Source: Nemopilema nomurai
Taxonomy: Eukaryota > Cnidaria > Scyphozoa > Rhizostomeae > Rhizostomatidae
NCBI GenBank assembly: GCA_003864495.1
Contig: ML133493.1
Coordinates: forward strand, 1,371,820-1,435,819
Length of the DNA stretch: 64,000 nt
Reading direction: 5' to 3'
A program made the position numbers and the translations under genes. Of the stretch, positions 27,500 to 38,300 are shown one piece after another (position 1 is the stretch's first letter; each line of letters starts with the position of its first letter). A model generated the notes under the pieces. The model was given only the letters and a program-made list of their open reading frames with translations, ran no database searches and had not been told where the DNA came from.

Positions 27500-28840
27500 A
27501 TTAAGTTCACACGAGAACGGAACGGGAACGGAACGGGAACGTAACGGAACGGAACTGAACTTTTTTAGGAGGTGTCCACACGACACTGCAACGCTTCTGC
27601 TCCTTCGCACACACTGATGAATCTCCTTTGAATAAACCAGTGACACGGACAGGCCGAAGGCGCGAGAACCCGCCAAGTGCATGGCAGCCTGATTTACTTT
27701 TGGCGACATTCATTCGAAATTACCTGACAAGCACTTCTTAAGCCTGGTTTCCATATAGTCGCTGAAGTCGCTGGAGTCGCCAGGATCGCTCAAAAACGGG
27801 TTCAGCGACCCCAGCGACTTTATGGAAACAAGCTAATTTATTTTGCTGGCGACCCTCAACAACCCTGGCGACCCAGTCGCTGGGATCGCTGAAGTTCTAT
27901 CTCAGCGACCCTCAAGAAATCTTTTAATGGAAACATGACAGCGACCGTCAGCGACCGTCAGCGACTGTTAGAAAGCACAGCGAATGCTCTCGCGCAACTC
28001 TAATTGCTAGGCCCAGATTTCTGGACCGCGTTGATCTGGAATCGAGCGACCCTCAGCGACCAAATGGAAACAGACTGTTGCTGGAGTCGCTGGGGTCGCT
28101 GAACTCATTTTTGAGCGATCCTGGCGACTCTAGCGACTTCAGCGACTATATGGAAACCAGGCTTTACAGTTTTTGAAACAGTTGATTTGCCAACACCAAA
28201 TGCATTAGCGATTTTCCTATACCGTCTTTCATCAGACAATGCAGAGTTATCGCAACCTGCTTTTCAACACTTAATGGTTCTCTCATCGCTGTTGACTCCT
28301 TCTCAAGAAATGGTCTAACTTCCTTGCAGAGCATCAAAAATGATTCTTTCGACATCCTCAAGTTTTCTCGCTATTCACTTGCCACAACAGAGTCGTTTAA
28401 AAAAATTTACATCAAGTCTTAACTCTGCCAGGCCTAATCCAGAACTGCCGACTTGCGTCTCTTCTCCCCCTTCTTCAACGCCCAAAAAGCCTTTCAACTA
28501 GATTTTAAAACTCATTTGTCTTCTCCAACAATATTTTATCCCATTTAGCATTAACAAGACAGTACTTTGCTTCCAGAGAGCTGCCATGGATGGTAAAAGC
28601 GACAAGAGCGCCATTTTGTTTGGATTGCTGCTTCTGCAAAACTTCATGTAAAGTTACACGAAATAAGTCCACAAAATGGAACGATACGATCCTAAAATGT
28701 GTTCACATGAGAGCTAAATCGTTCCGTTCCGTTATTCGGAAAACTTTTTTAAGTGGTCCGTTATTTGTATCATGTGAACACCTTTAAAATGCTTTGTTTT
28801 CTGAGCCAGTTCCGTCCCCATGTCAACGGGGCCTAAGTTA
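27500..28840 (-). mobile_element. decayed PIF/Harbinger-type DNA transposon
   Basis: On the minus strand, 28164-28380 encodes RMSKESFLMLCKEVRPFLEK followed by LSVEKQVAITLHC, which matches the opening of the conserved region of Harbinger transposases. A frame change near 28230-28240 then gives ERRYRKIANAFGVGKSTVSK, the helix-turn-helix-like section, and it continues across the inserted MITE for another dozen or so residues (to about 27690). Further upstream (28381-28460) an ELRLD-containing piece is separated by a stop. The catalytic DDE part is not seen, so the copy is dead. GGAACGGAAC-type repeats at 27515-27556 and their inverted form at 28718-28735 may be terminal or subterminal sequence, which is why I set these limits; the true ends are uncertain. 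Confidence 0.7.
27741..28163. mobile_element. 423-bp MITE with long terminal inverted repeats and TTA target-site duplication
   Basis: Both ends begin AGCCTGGTTTCCATATAGTC reading inward. The inverted repeats run about 78 bp with only a handful of mismatches. TTA flanks the element on each side (27738-27740 and 28164-28166), the 3-bp TWA duplication expected of PIF/Harbinger transposition. The interior is built from many copies of GTCGCTG / CAGCGAC. There is no coding capacity. Removing it rejoins the reading frame of the surrounding transposase fragment, which confirms the boundaries. Confidence 0.88.
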
Positions 28841-28869
28841 GGTGATACTTTATATCGCAGAATGATGCA

Positions 28870-30200
28870 ATTTGCATATTTACCCTTCTTGGCTAAAGCA
28901 ACCTCAAACACATGCATTGACGAACAATTTTGAAGAAATAGCCTAATAGAAATGGCATCTCCCATTTTTCTATGCGCAAGAGCGTTAACGAAACTTCTGT
29001 TGTAATTATTATCAAATTTCACTATTCACTATTTGCTGTTGTTGTCTTTATCATTGTATACTGAATAATTATTTTATCTCTTCAATGGCAGGATGCTTTG
29101 AAGAATCGGATCCTGAATAAAATACACAAGGCTCTCCGCCAAACGTAAAATCATCTGGCTCCAAGAACAGAAGTGACGACAGTCGTTGCTTTAGTGAAGC
29201 CCCAAGGATTAAGTACATTAATTTTATTAATTAAACTAGGGTTTACCTTCTCTAAACGTGAAATACCTTTGCCACATTTTGAAAGAAAATAAATAACTGA
29301 CTCGGTAAAAATTTTAAAAAAAGCTCTCTTAGTGAAAAACGTCAACAAAAAATGTGTCGAAAATAGACTCAGCCGAGAAAGTGAAAGCGAGATATAGTCC
29401 TCAGTTGCAGGTTGGTGACAGTGCGCGGTGGAGTAGTGGAGTGGGTGGGCCCCATAAATACATGTCACAAAGTAGAATTCAAAACAAGAGGCAAACGTGC
29501 TTGGTTGAAGATGCAATTTGTAAAGTCATCAAACAAATGCCTACACATATTATCTGAAAGAATTGTCGCTCTTTTCCGTCAAGTTTGTTTCCTTCCAAAG
29601 GGCAACGATAATTTAGTTAAAACAAACGTGATTTGACAATGATGCTCCAACCAAGAGGTAGGGTTATGCATGTAAAACATTCTTATCAGAATGCAGAATA
29701 GACTCAACCAATCTACGATTGTACCACTATGTAACTTCGCTACCCTAAATCATTCTGGAGCACAATCAGGGGGCAAATTATGACTCATGGGGAGAGAAGG
29801 GGGTCTTGTTTAAACGAGTGGGGTGTAATGGTGCTTGTGGTAAAAAAATCCTATAAAAAGAGATTCCGGTAATGGAGTGTTCCTAGGAGAAATCCAACCA
29901 GAAAAAATATTTCTGGTTGGACTTGTGGAAATTTTTAGCCCCTAGAAATACCTGCTTTGGGGTGAGGGTGGCGTGTGGCTAGGAAGTAAATCCCATGACA
30001 CTATAAAGCATAGCTAAGCATATTAACGACTTCTTATATGGGGGACGCTGAGCTTCAACGTCGATTAGCCATTACGTTGAACTGCCTTTTGGATTGAAAC
30101 AAGATTAAAGACAACAACAAGTACCATTTTGACACTTGAAACTGAGAGCCTAAAGTTAGACATATATTCACTAATTGAAGGTCTGACGGTGATTCACTCA
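28870..30200. other. intergenic, no supported gene
   Basis: This stretch lies 3' of the GLIS-like gene. Open frames at 29151-29516 (minus) and 29354-29636 (plus) are short and unrecognised. A perfect hairpin occurs at 29893-29921. Confidence 0.5.
29893..29921. repeat. perfect 12-bp inverted repeat (hairpin)
   Basis: Arms TCCAACCAGAAA and TTTCTGGTTGGA are separated by 5 nt. It is perfectly paired and lies about 0.5 kb beyond the GLIS-like stop codon, outside the likely transcript end. It could be a transposon-derived hairpin or a structured RNA; nothing shows which. Confidence 0.6.
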
Positions 30201-30205
30201 AACAA

Positions 30206-30211
30206 TTTATT
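30206..30211 (-). terminator. polyadenylation signal AATAAA for the GLIS-like gene
   Basis: AATAAA on the minus strand, about 235 nt downstream of the stop at 30446. Confidence 0.5.
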
Positions 30212-30445
30212 ATCAACTTTTAATGATACTTGAATGGAATTATTGCTTAATTTGAGCACATAAATAATATTCATATTTACATCGATTTTGATATTTACAA
30301 AAGAGAGCACTTACAAACAAAAATACCTCATGACAACGCACGTCATATAGTTCAGTACAAAACATGGTCTCAACAGTCTGGAGCAGTTTTGCACCACGGT
30401 ACTGTCTCCTCAACACAACATTGCACCCACGAGTACGTTCATTTC

Positions 30446-33400
30446 TTAATCGCCACTCACAGAAGGCAGTACTATAATGGGCTCAACATCAGATAAAAGA
30501 ATGTCACTTGCTTCATCCTTGTGTCGTTTCTGGTGCTTCCTAAGAGAGCTAGGATCCGTATAAGACTTGTCACAGCCGTCAAACTTACAACGGTAAGGTT
30601 TCTTTTCTAAATGTGTTCTGGTATGCTTGAACCGATCGCTTGAATTTGCATAGCTTTTATTGCATCCTTCATAAGGACAAGTATAGGGTCGCTCACCAGT
30701 GTGCGATCGAGTGTGTATCTTCAAGTTATCGAGTCGCGCAAAACTCTTGTGGCACCCTTCAACCATGCAGACATGGGGCTTTTCGCCCGTATGGCTTCTG
30801 AGGTGAGTCAGCATTTTATACCTGAAAAAGATCGAAAAAATAGTCATCATCATCATCATTGATGGGCGGCTAAGTAACTCCAACACGGGATGACTTGATT
30901 GCAGCCCTCCACTGGTCCCAGCCCCATAGTACACACCACTAATTTACTACAACACTGTTGTGGATATCATTTTCCCCTGTAGCGATACATCAGAGATATA
31001 TGCCCCTATTACACCCAGAATTGTCTGAGGCAGCGTTTACACGGGAACGGTTTCAAATGTGAGAACTGATGGACCCGTTCCAAATAGAACCGCTAGCCGT
31101 ACCAAACGGGTCCAGCTAGAAAGGACGTACCGTATAGAACCGTATTATTACCAAGGGGACTAAAGTAACTAATTGTGAAATATACTTCCTCAAGTTCCTA
31201 AAGAGCCTGTTAAAGCTGATAAAATTAATTTATTAGTGGAGACTTTTCCATGATCTTTGTAATTGGGGCTATTGTTAACGCCTATGTCACTCAGAAGGTT
31301 ATTAAAATCATAAATGTTTTTCATATTTTCTCAGCCGTCAGCCTTGATATATGCTTTCTGTTTTTCAAGAAACTGTCAGAACTAAATAGAAGAGGCAGGG
31401 CTTTAAGATTTCAATATTTCTTTCCACAAATAATATCCTTCTTTCCTCTAGAACAAATAATGAAACAGGGTGAAAGGAAACCTTGGTGAAATGACCAAGA
31501 GGGTTTACCTTACTTGGCAAATTATAACAATAGCTTGGGCTTTGTCTGGGCAAATTAGCAAAATACCCAATATACCCAATAGTAGTGGCAATATACAAAA
31601 TGCTCATGAATGAAGATAATGTTCTGGAGACAATACTATATTCACCTTGTCTTCTTACCTAGCATCAAAGACCTTGCCATCTCTAACACATCCTTTCCAT
31701 AAGCACTTATATTCTTGCGGTCCGATAGGCTTTGCATGCTGAGATGTGACATGTGCAACCATATCTTCTTTTGACAAAAAATGGGTGTTACAACCATCCC
31801 AATAGCAACTGAATAATTGGGGCACTGTTAACACCTGTCAGGAAAATAACAAATATACACATGCGCCAGTATCTCACTCCATAAACTCTAAAAAAGTTTA
31901 CATACTCTAAAAAAGCATAGAGTAGAGGAATAACAATTTGGCATACTTAGTACTTTTTGGCCACTTTGCAAACTAATGTTGGCAAGAAGCTGACAAAATA
32001 GATAGCTAGTTACAGAACATAACAAAATGAAAGGCTGTTAGAAGAAGAGTATTAATTGTGAATTAGAACGCACTAGTGACCGCTGCAAACCTTTTTTTAA
32101 AAAGAGAACAAGTTGAATGATAAACTTCTTCTCCTCGCATAGAATGGGATTTTGCATGGACATGTAAACAGAAAATGTAAACAAAGAACAGCCTATCGTT
32201 CACAATATTAAGGTAACACTAGTAATTTGTGAACATATTTTCAAGTATATGCCAATCAATCAAACACCAATCAGGCCACCCATCCATGGTGATGCTCCAA
32301 TGTAACCCAATAGTCAAATGTATCAATCCAGATTCTTTCAATAAACAGGGTAAGTTTTTGTTTCTGCCATTTTAATATTCATTGGGCATTTGTTATTAAA
32401 CAAATGACAGATTTTGTTAAACAAAATTTGAACTCAATAGGATCTTGCTGACTCAAAAATGACTATTGGCAGTTACATTTTCTGTTTAGCATAATCAAGT
32501 TGAACCAGTGATTCCAAATACAAAGGAGACAAAATTGTCCACTAAGTAAGGCTCTATAAGCATAGATGAGTATTTCTCTGCTTCTGGCACTTTGCTAAAG
32601 CTCAATTAATCTCCAAGTCTAGACCAGTCTAGTGATGCACCTCATTACTGAATTTGCAGCCAAATGAATTAAAAATTGGATCCTTCATGACAACGCATAT
32701 ATAATGTTTTGGTAACAAAAAGCCTTTCTGAAACAGCCTTAGACTGGAACGGTATGTAGGGTTTATACTAGACAAGGATTCTCAAGAATTTTTAGTTTGC
32801 TTGATACTTTGATTCAGGTGGTGGTTAGATCATTATTATAAAATTCTGAGACAACATACCTGTTGGGCAGAAATAACAGTTGCTGGAACTTGACAAGTTG
32901 CGTCCTGAAGGGAGCATGTGCTATATAATTCAACTTGGAAAAAGGTTGGTTGATTCTCAGTCAATGAGGCTGACAAATTGCCTATTTCTGTTGGAACAGC
33001 AGAAAACTCATAATGTCCTAAATCAATCTGCTTATCACCAGGGACTGCCATACTGTTCTAAGATAAAAAGAAATTCAAGTGATATATAAACAAAATTTCA
33101 AAATACCATGTACTAAAAATGCTTTACAAAGCCTTCATTGTATGCAAAAAATGGTGAAGAAATCAACCTTTATTTGCCAACCTTTATAAACCATTCAGAA
33201 CTATCCCCCTTTCATTATATTGGATTGGTTTTCTCCAAACCCTAAGATCTATTCTAGAAGCTTCAATCATTTTAAGATTAAGGGGGGCATTAGCAGCCAA
33301 TTAAGTTATGTTGAGTGCCTTATTTACTTGCCAAGAGGTAATGCCTGCTTGATTACTTTATGGATGTTACTTCATTTCATTTCTTTAAGGAGGGTTGCCC

Positions 33401-34395
33401 TTCAGCAGAAGCTGTTTTATAAGGGACCCAACTAAATGACTATGTGTCACAACCTATATGGCTAGCAAAAGCATGAATAAAAAACCATTTTGAGGTCCAA
33501 GCCTCACCAAGTTTGAAGAAAGGCCCATGTTATTGGCATCTTGAGTTAGGACAACAATAGAATCACCAGTGTTCAGGAACTGGAGGTTCGACCCCACTGT
33601 TGTGTTTGGGTCATTCTCTGTGTGCAGCACATCTGAGGTTCCTTCACTATCTAATTGCCCTCTCCCTTCCACAGGACCATCAGATAACTCCATTTCTCCA
33701 TTTTTATCCATGAATTTTACATTAAGGTCCACTTTACTAGCATCCTTCATTCCTTCATCAATATCAATAGATTCTTGTGTATCTTTTTTGATGAAACAAC
33801 TTTCGTCTCTACATTCGTTTTCTGAAACTTGTTCATCTGCCGGTTTCGTCTGGAACTTTGGTCTTCTATCCCTTTTGAAACTGAGACACTCCTTGGATGA
33901 AGCTTCATTGCTACAGTCCAGCTCACTGTTATTGCAAGACTGCATAGACGAGCTATCATCGCTTGCTATTTCTAAACAATTTCCAGCTCTTTTACTTAAA
34001 GCAAGGTCACCACAAATTGCCGCTGATGCGCTCAGACCCGGAGCCAAGGATGGAGAAGGGTCCACTTCATCGCGATTCGTTTTCCGGCCTGCATTTGGAA
34101 CTGTTGCACTGCTAGAATCCGAAATCGCACAGTTATTTTCTGTAGAATATCCTGTCACGTTTATGGAGCCCAGTAAGAAATCCTTCCTCTTTTTACTAGT
34201 CTTCCCAGTCTGCAGACTCTCGCTTAGGCCGTCTGGCGGCCTCACATAACCCATTGTTGGTGAGGCTCTTTGGCAGTTATGCATATCTGGTGCGTCGTCA
34301 TGTACAGCCTGGTCATAATTATGATGTTCATAGTCCAATATTATATTACTGTCGAAAACCTTGTCTTGAGAAAGCATATTATATCGTTTCTCCAT
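30446..34395 (-). CDS. GLIS2: GLIS-family (GLIS2-like) C2H2 zinc-finger transcription factor
   Basis: Four exons join in phase: 34395-33508, 33057-32860, 31834-31659 and 30821-30446, with GT/AG at every junction, giving 545 aa. Residues 1-362 are Ser/Asp-rich and without known domains. Five tandem Gli-type C2H2 fingers occupy about residues 372-521. They include SCYWDGC for finger 1, CLWKGC for finger 2, then [19 protein letters not shown] and [19 protein letters not shown]. The ARYKML and [12 protein letters not shown] blocks resemble GLIS2 more than GLI, ZIC or GLIS1/3. The finger array crosses the last intron between fingers' linker segments as in the family. A 22-residue acidic-hydrophobic tail follows. 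Proteins of this family bind G-rich GLI-type sites in the nucleus. The ATG at 34395 has strong context and an in-frame stop upstream. A short upstream frame overlaps it. Confidence 0.88.
31031..31145. mobile_element. possible MITE fragment in GLIS-like intron 3
   Basis: GCGTTTACACGGGAACGGTT and the nearby GCTAGCCGTACC resemble the ends and interior words of the element at 43190-43372 (GTGTTTACACGAGACC and GTACGGCTAG). The other end is not clear. I read it as a truncated relative. Confidence 0.3.
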
Positions 34396-34423
34396 CTTCA
34401 AGAGGTGCAGTGGTGTCCTCCAT
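34379..34423 (-). promoter_or_regulatory. 14-codon upstream ORF overlapping the GLIS-like start
   Basis: An ATG at 34423 in good context (ATAATGG) opens a frame beginning [11 protein letters not shown] that stops at 34379-34381, 17 nt past the main ATG (34395) and in another frame. If present in the mRNA it would reduce initiation at the main start. Whether this stretch is transcribed as 5' UTR is not shown. Confidence 0.45.
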
Positions 34424-35364
34424 TATCCCATTTTGTCGGGAAAAATCAAAGGCGGTAGATGAAATGGATCAGGTGTTTTCGAAACGAGATTGCCTCGCTT
34501 TCAAAAAAGCAGAAAGAAGTGGACTGTTTAAATCAGTGAGGATTGTTAAATTTTGGCTCTTTCAAGGGTTGCTGAAATCAAATAAAGCCTTATACATCGA
34601 CAATACAGCAAATGCTGATTATTGGTATTGTGAGAGCAAACTTTTTTATGAACAAAGCTTAGAGAATAAGGTTAAGATGACATGCGCTTATCTTCTAACA
34701 TGACATTAAAACAGATAAAAATTTCATCAAAATTCTTACATCAGCAGCTTTGCTCTTTACCAGCCACTAATTGGAAAGACTAACCATTCAGTATTGAGTA
34801 GTATCGACCAAACGTTGTTAGGTATTAAAGACAATTGAGAAAATACTTCAGTAAGTTTCATATGATACATACAAACATAAACAAAACGATTCAACAGCCA
34901 TGAATGCAGTCAACTGTCGCATGTCCTCAGCCTACTGGACAACTTATAGGCAACATTTATCAAACGTAACTAGAAGACAAATATCTGATTCATGAGCAAC
35001 ATGGGCTATGGAAATGCGTATTGGGAACGCAAAGGCGCTGGCCTAACTGCTTGGGGCCCTGGGCAAGTTGCAAAAGTGCCTTCAGATCATCGTTGCTTAT
35101 GACGGCAATAAGTAAGGCACCTACAATTCAAAAACTACTAAAAACGCTGTCTGCAAAAGCTGAAATACTGCAATACGATAGATGAAAAAACATTCAGGCG
35201 ATAAACACGGGACAACGAGAAAGGTTCTCACAAACCCCATTAACAGGGAGGGCTCTGACTCCGTCGAGTGAAAGTCCCAATCAAGTTGACTACGCGTACA
35301 ATTGAATTTATGACATGTGGTGTGTTTCAAATGAATGAATTACATGCGTTGACTGTTCAAAACA
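34424..35364. other. short intergenic between two minus-strand genes
   Basis: It contains the promoter side of the GLIS-like gene and the 3' flank of DNAJA3. A 149-codon plus-strand frame (34254-34703) covers part of it and of GLIS exon 1; its first half is antisense to coding sequence and the rest shows nothing recognisable. I see no AATAAA close to the DNAJA3 stop. Confidence 0.45.
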
Positions 35365-38300
35365 CTAGCCATTACTTTTCTTTCTACTACGCTTTTCCTC
35401 AGAGTTCTCCGGATCTGGATCATTACAAAACTTCTTCCTTAGGCGTTCAAATATTCCTTCATTCACTTCTGCATCTTCATTGCTTTTCGGCCCTGAAAAA
35501 TTCAAAACTGAATTTAAAAGATGAATCCAGTGCTAATGGATTCACATCTATTTTTAGGCATTTTAAACTTATGTCTCTATTTCTTTAGACTTTCTTTATC
35601 TTGATGAAAGTAACAATTTAACAAAATTGAAATTTTATACAAATTCATATTAAAAAAGAAAAGCTTTTTCATCAGGCATCTATAAAATGCCAACATCTTC
35701 GAGTTTCTTTCACTTCTTTCACTTCGTTATTAACCTCATACTAGTAAAGCTTATCATCAAAATAAGCGCCTTTTTAAAATGCAACATCTTCTGAGACGTA
35801 GGCAAATATAAAGAGGAAAATAACAACCCACCAAATACATCATTACGCAAGTTAGGGTATTAAAATATTCTATGATATGTAGTTTATGACAACTTAGGTT
35901 AAAATTTAACTTATATAATATATATTAACAAAGAAAGCTAAACTTTCTAAACGATTTGCTCGTTGTTCATGTGAAATAAATTCTAATACGCTACATCGCA
36001 CAGAAGAACCGAACATTCAAAGACTTAGCATCATTTCAATTTTATTGAAAAAATAAACATAACAAAAATCTATTAAAAACGAGTACTTAATATTCGCGTT
36101 ACATATCATAGAATAACACCAAATATAAAACAATTAACAGTACGGGAATGACATTATATAATGTTTTTAAAGCTTGTTTTTTCTCTTTTTCATAATCTTT
36201 CCAAGGGTGCTCTTTTGTTATTAGATTGACCCAAAAATTGTAAGGTTTACTTTTGGTCTTTGGTCGTTCTAGAAAGGAAATAGATCATTCACTCTTAACT
36301 TCGCTTCCTCTTTGCTTTCACGATCCATTTTCAATTTTCTTTCACGTTGAAACCAATTACATTCAAAGAAATAAACGTTAACCCGCGGATCTTTGGGCAA
36401 AATTAAGAACACCGGTTTTGTATCTAGGTATACAAAATTATACCTAGATGGATCTAATCAAGAGGCAGAGGCTGCCAGGAGAGAAATCTTCCCACAAGCG
36501 TGTCACCCAGTGATATCAAACTACTGTTGGTCGGTTCCTTTTATCCATCAAACATGTGTTCGCATTAACTAGTATCTCGCTATAGTTATTTTTTCTTTTG
36601 TTCTTTGCAAACCCTTTGCTGTATACTTTTGTGAGAAACAAGCTCATTTCAAACTTTTATGTATGCATTTTTAAAATGAAAAAAATTAAAATGGCTCTAC
36701 GTACTGCTTGGATCAACTCCATCAACAGTGCCACTAATTTCATCGTCAAGTTCAGCAAAAGCTGTGATAAGTGCCTTTTGCTTCTCTGTCAGGTATCTAG
36801 GAAGAACAGATGAAAGGGAGCATTAAGCATCTCAGTTTTTTGATAACTAACAAAGCCCAATTGAGTATAAGAAGAGAAAAGCAACACATCATGTTTTTAA
36901 GCTGTATCCTCTACTCACTTTGGTATGTATATTTTGATATGGATGTAGTGGTCCCCTTTTCCATACCCATTCAAACGGGGTATACCGCGGCCAACCAATT
37001 TTATTCTCTGATGAGACTGTGTCCCTTTGGGCACCTAAAAAGCAAGATCGGGTGTAACCTTTTTCAAACAAAATTAAAGTCGCACAGTTACCTTAGCAAC
37101 AGTAGCTGGACTACCTGAGCATCGAGCAATTTTAGCAATGCATTTCATGTCTTGATACATTTTTACAAACAGTGTAACCTTTAACAAGGAATATCTGCTC
37201 ATATCAAAGTCAAAGTTCTCAGACGCTAAACAAACGAGTGTTTATAGCAAAAGTTAGTTAAAATAAGGTCCATCAGGAAAAGATCTCAAACCCTTGTAGA
37301 ATATTCCTTTAGCATGAACAAAATGGCATAATCTTGCAAAGGATAAGCACCGATATTAAGAGAACTCCTTACAAACAATTCAGATTAGAACCCTAAACGT
37401 GAACTCATATTATTAACATAAAGTTGGCAAATTCCCTTGACTAAAGCAGCTGTGCTTTGTCAAGTTCACAGATCTATAAAATCTTGTCTGACAATTGACA
37501 TTAGGAGTTCCCAAAGCGATGTCAGAGTGTGTATTATTTACAAATTATTACTGTGTTGCACGTGCTGGCTTAGCAAGAGGCTTAGTCATTAAAGGAATTT
37601 ATCAACAGGCTGCCAAACACTATACAGTACGGGCATACCTTGATTTCCATGTCTCCTTGAAGTCCAGGGATTTTCATTGTTCCACCAAGAATGGCCTGAG
37701 AAGAATGGAAAGTACGACACGGTAATGAAGCAAGCTATGGAAAATGTGAGAATGGAAGAATCTATTGCAAATTTCATTTTGACAGGTATCTACAGAAAAA
37801 ATTTGCAAACTTGCTGTAAAAAAAAGATTGTTGCAAGGTGAAATACCAAGACCGAAGAAGTAAGGACAAGGGAACCTCGTTGAGTACTTCAATTCTATTC
37901 ATTTAAAATGCTTAACCAGATTAGTTGGCAGAGTGGCGTGTTACCTGAGCAAAGCTGACAGAAATTGTCGAATGGACGTCAGAACCATCCCGCTCAAAGA
38001 TTTTACTAGGTGTCACCTGCAAAGAAAGACGAGCGCATGAATCAGCCTATCTGACTTGACTCCTCCGCATTGGCTGTGTCCCACTGGCCTCTCATCTTGG
38101 TCATTTATTAAAAAAAGAATTAGATTTCAACTTCGATGAGTAGTGTGAAAATCTAAAAAGAGTGAAAGATCCTATTTTTCCCAACTTAATCGCACCCTTG
38201 AATGATCAATCAAGAACGTTCGCTAGACACTAGAGCAACTCAAAATCTAGAAAACCTTCATACAGTTGCTCGACTAGCAACTGATTAATTTGGCGTGAAA

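Noticed and set aside
33569..34249. 226-codon plus-strand open frame
   Set aside because: It is exactly antisense to GLIS-like exon 1, whose frame, splice sites and phase connect to zinc-finger exons. The plus-strand translation has no domain.
34254..34703. 149-codon plus-strand open frame
   Set aside because: Half is antisense to GLIS exon 1 and the rest lacks splice partners or recognisable motifs.
36697..36704. The in-frame TAG after ...DPSST as the sole end of DNAJA3
   Set aside because: A perfect donor (GTACGT) precedes it, and an exon at 35492 joins in phase and matches the expected C-terminal tail, so the TAG is intronic in the main form.
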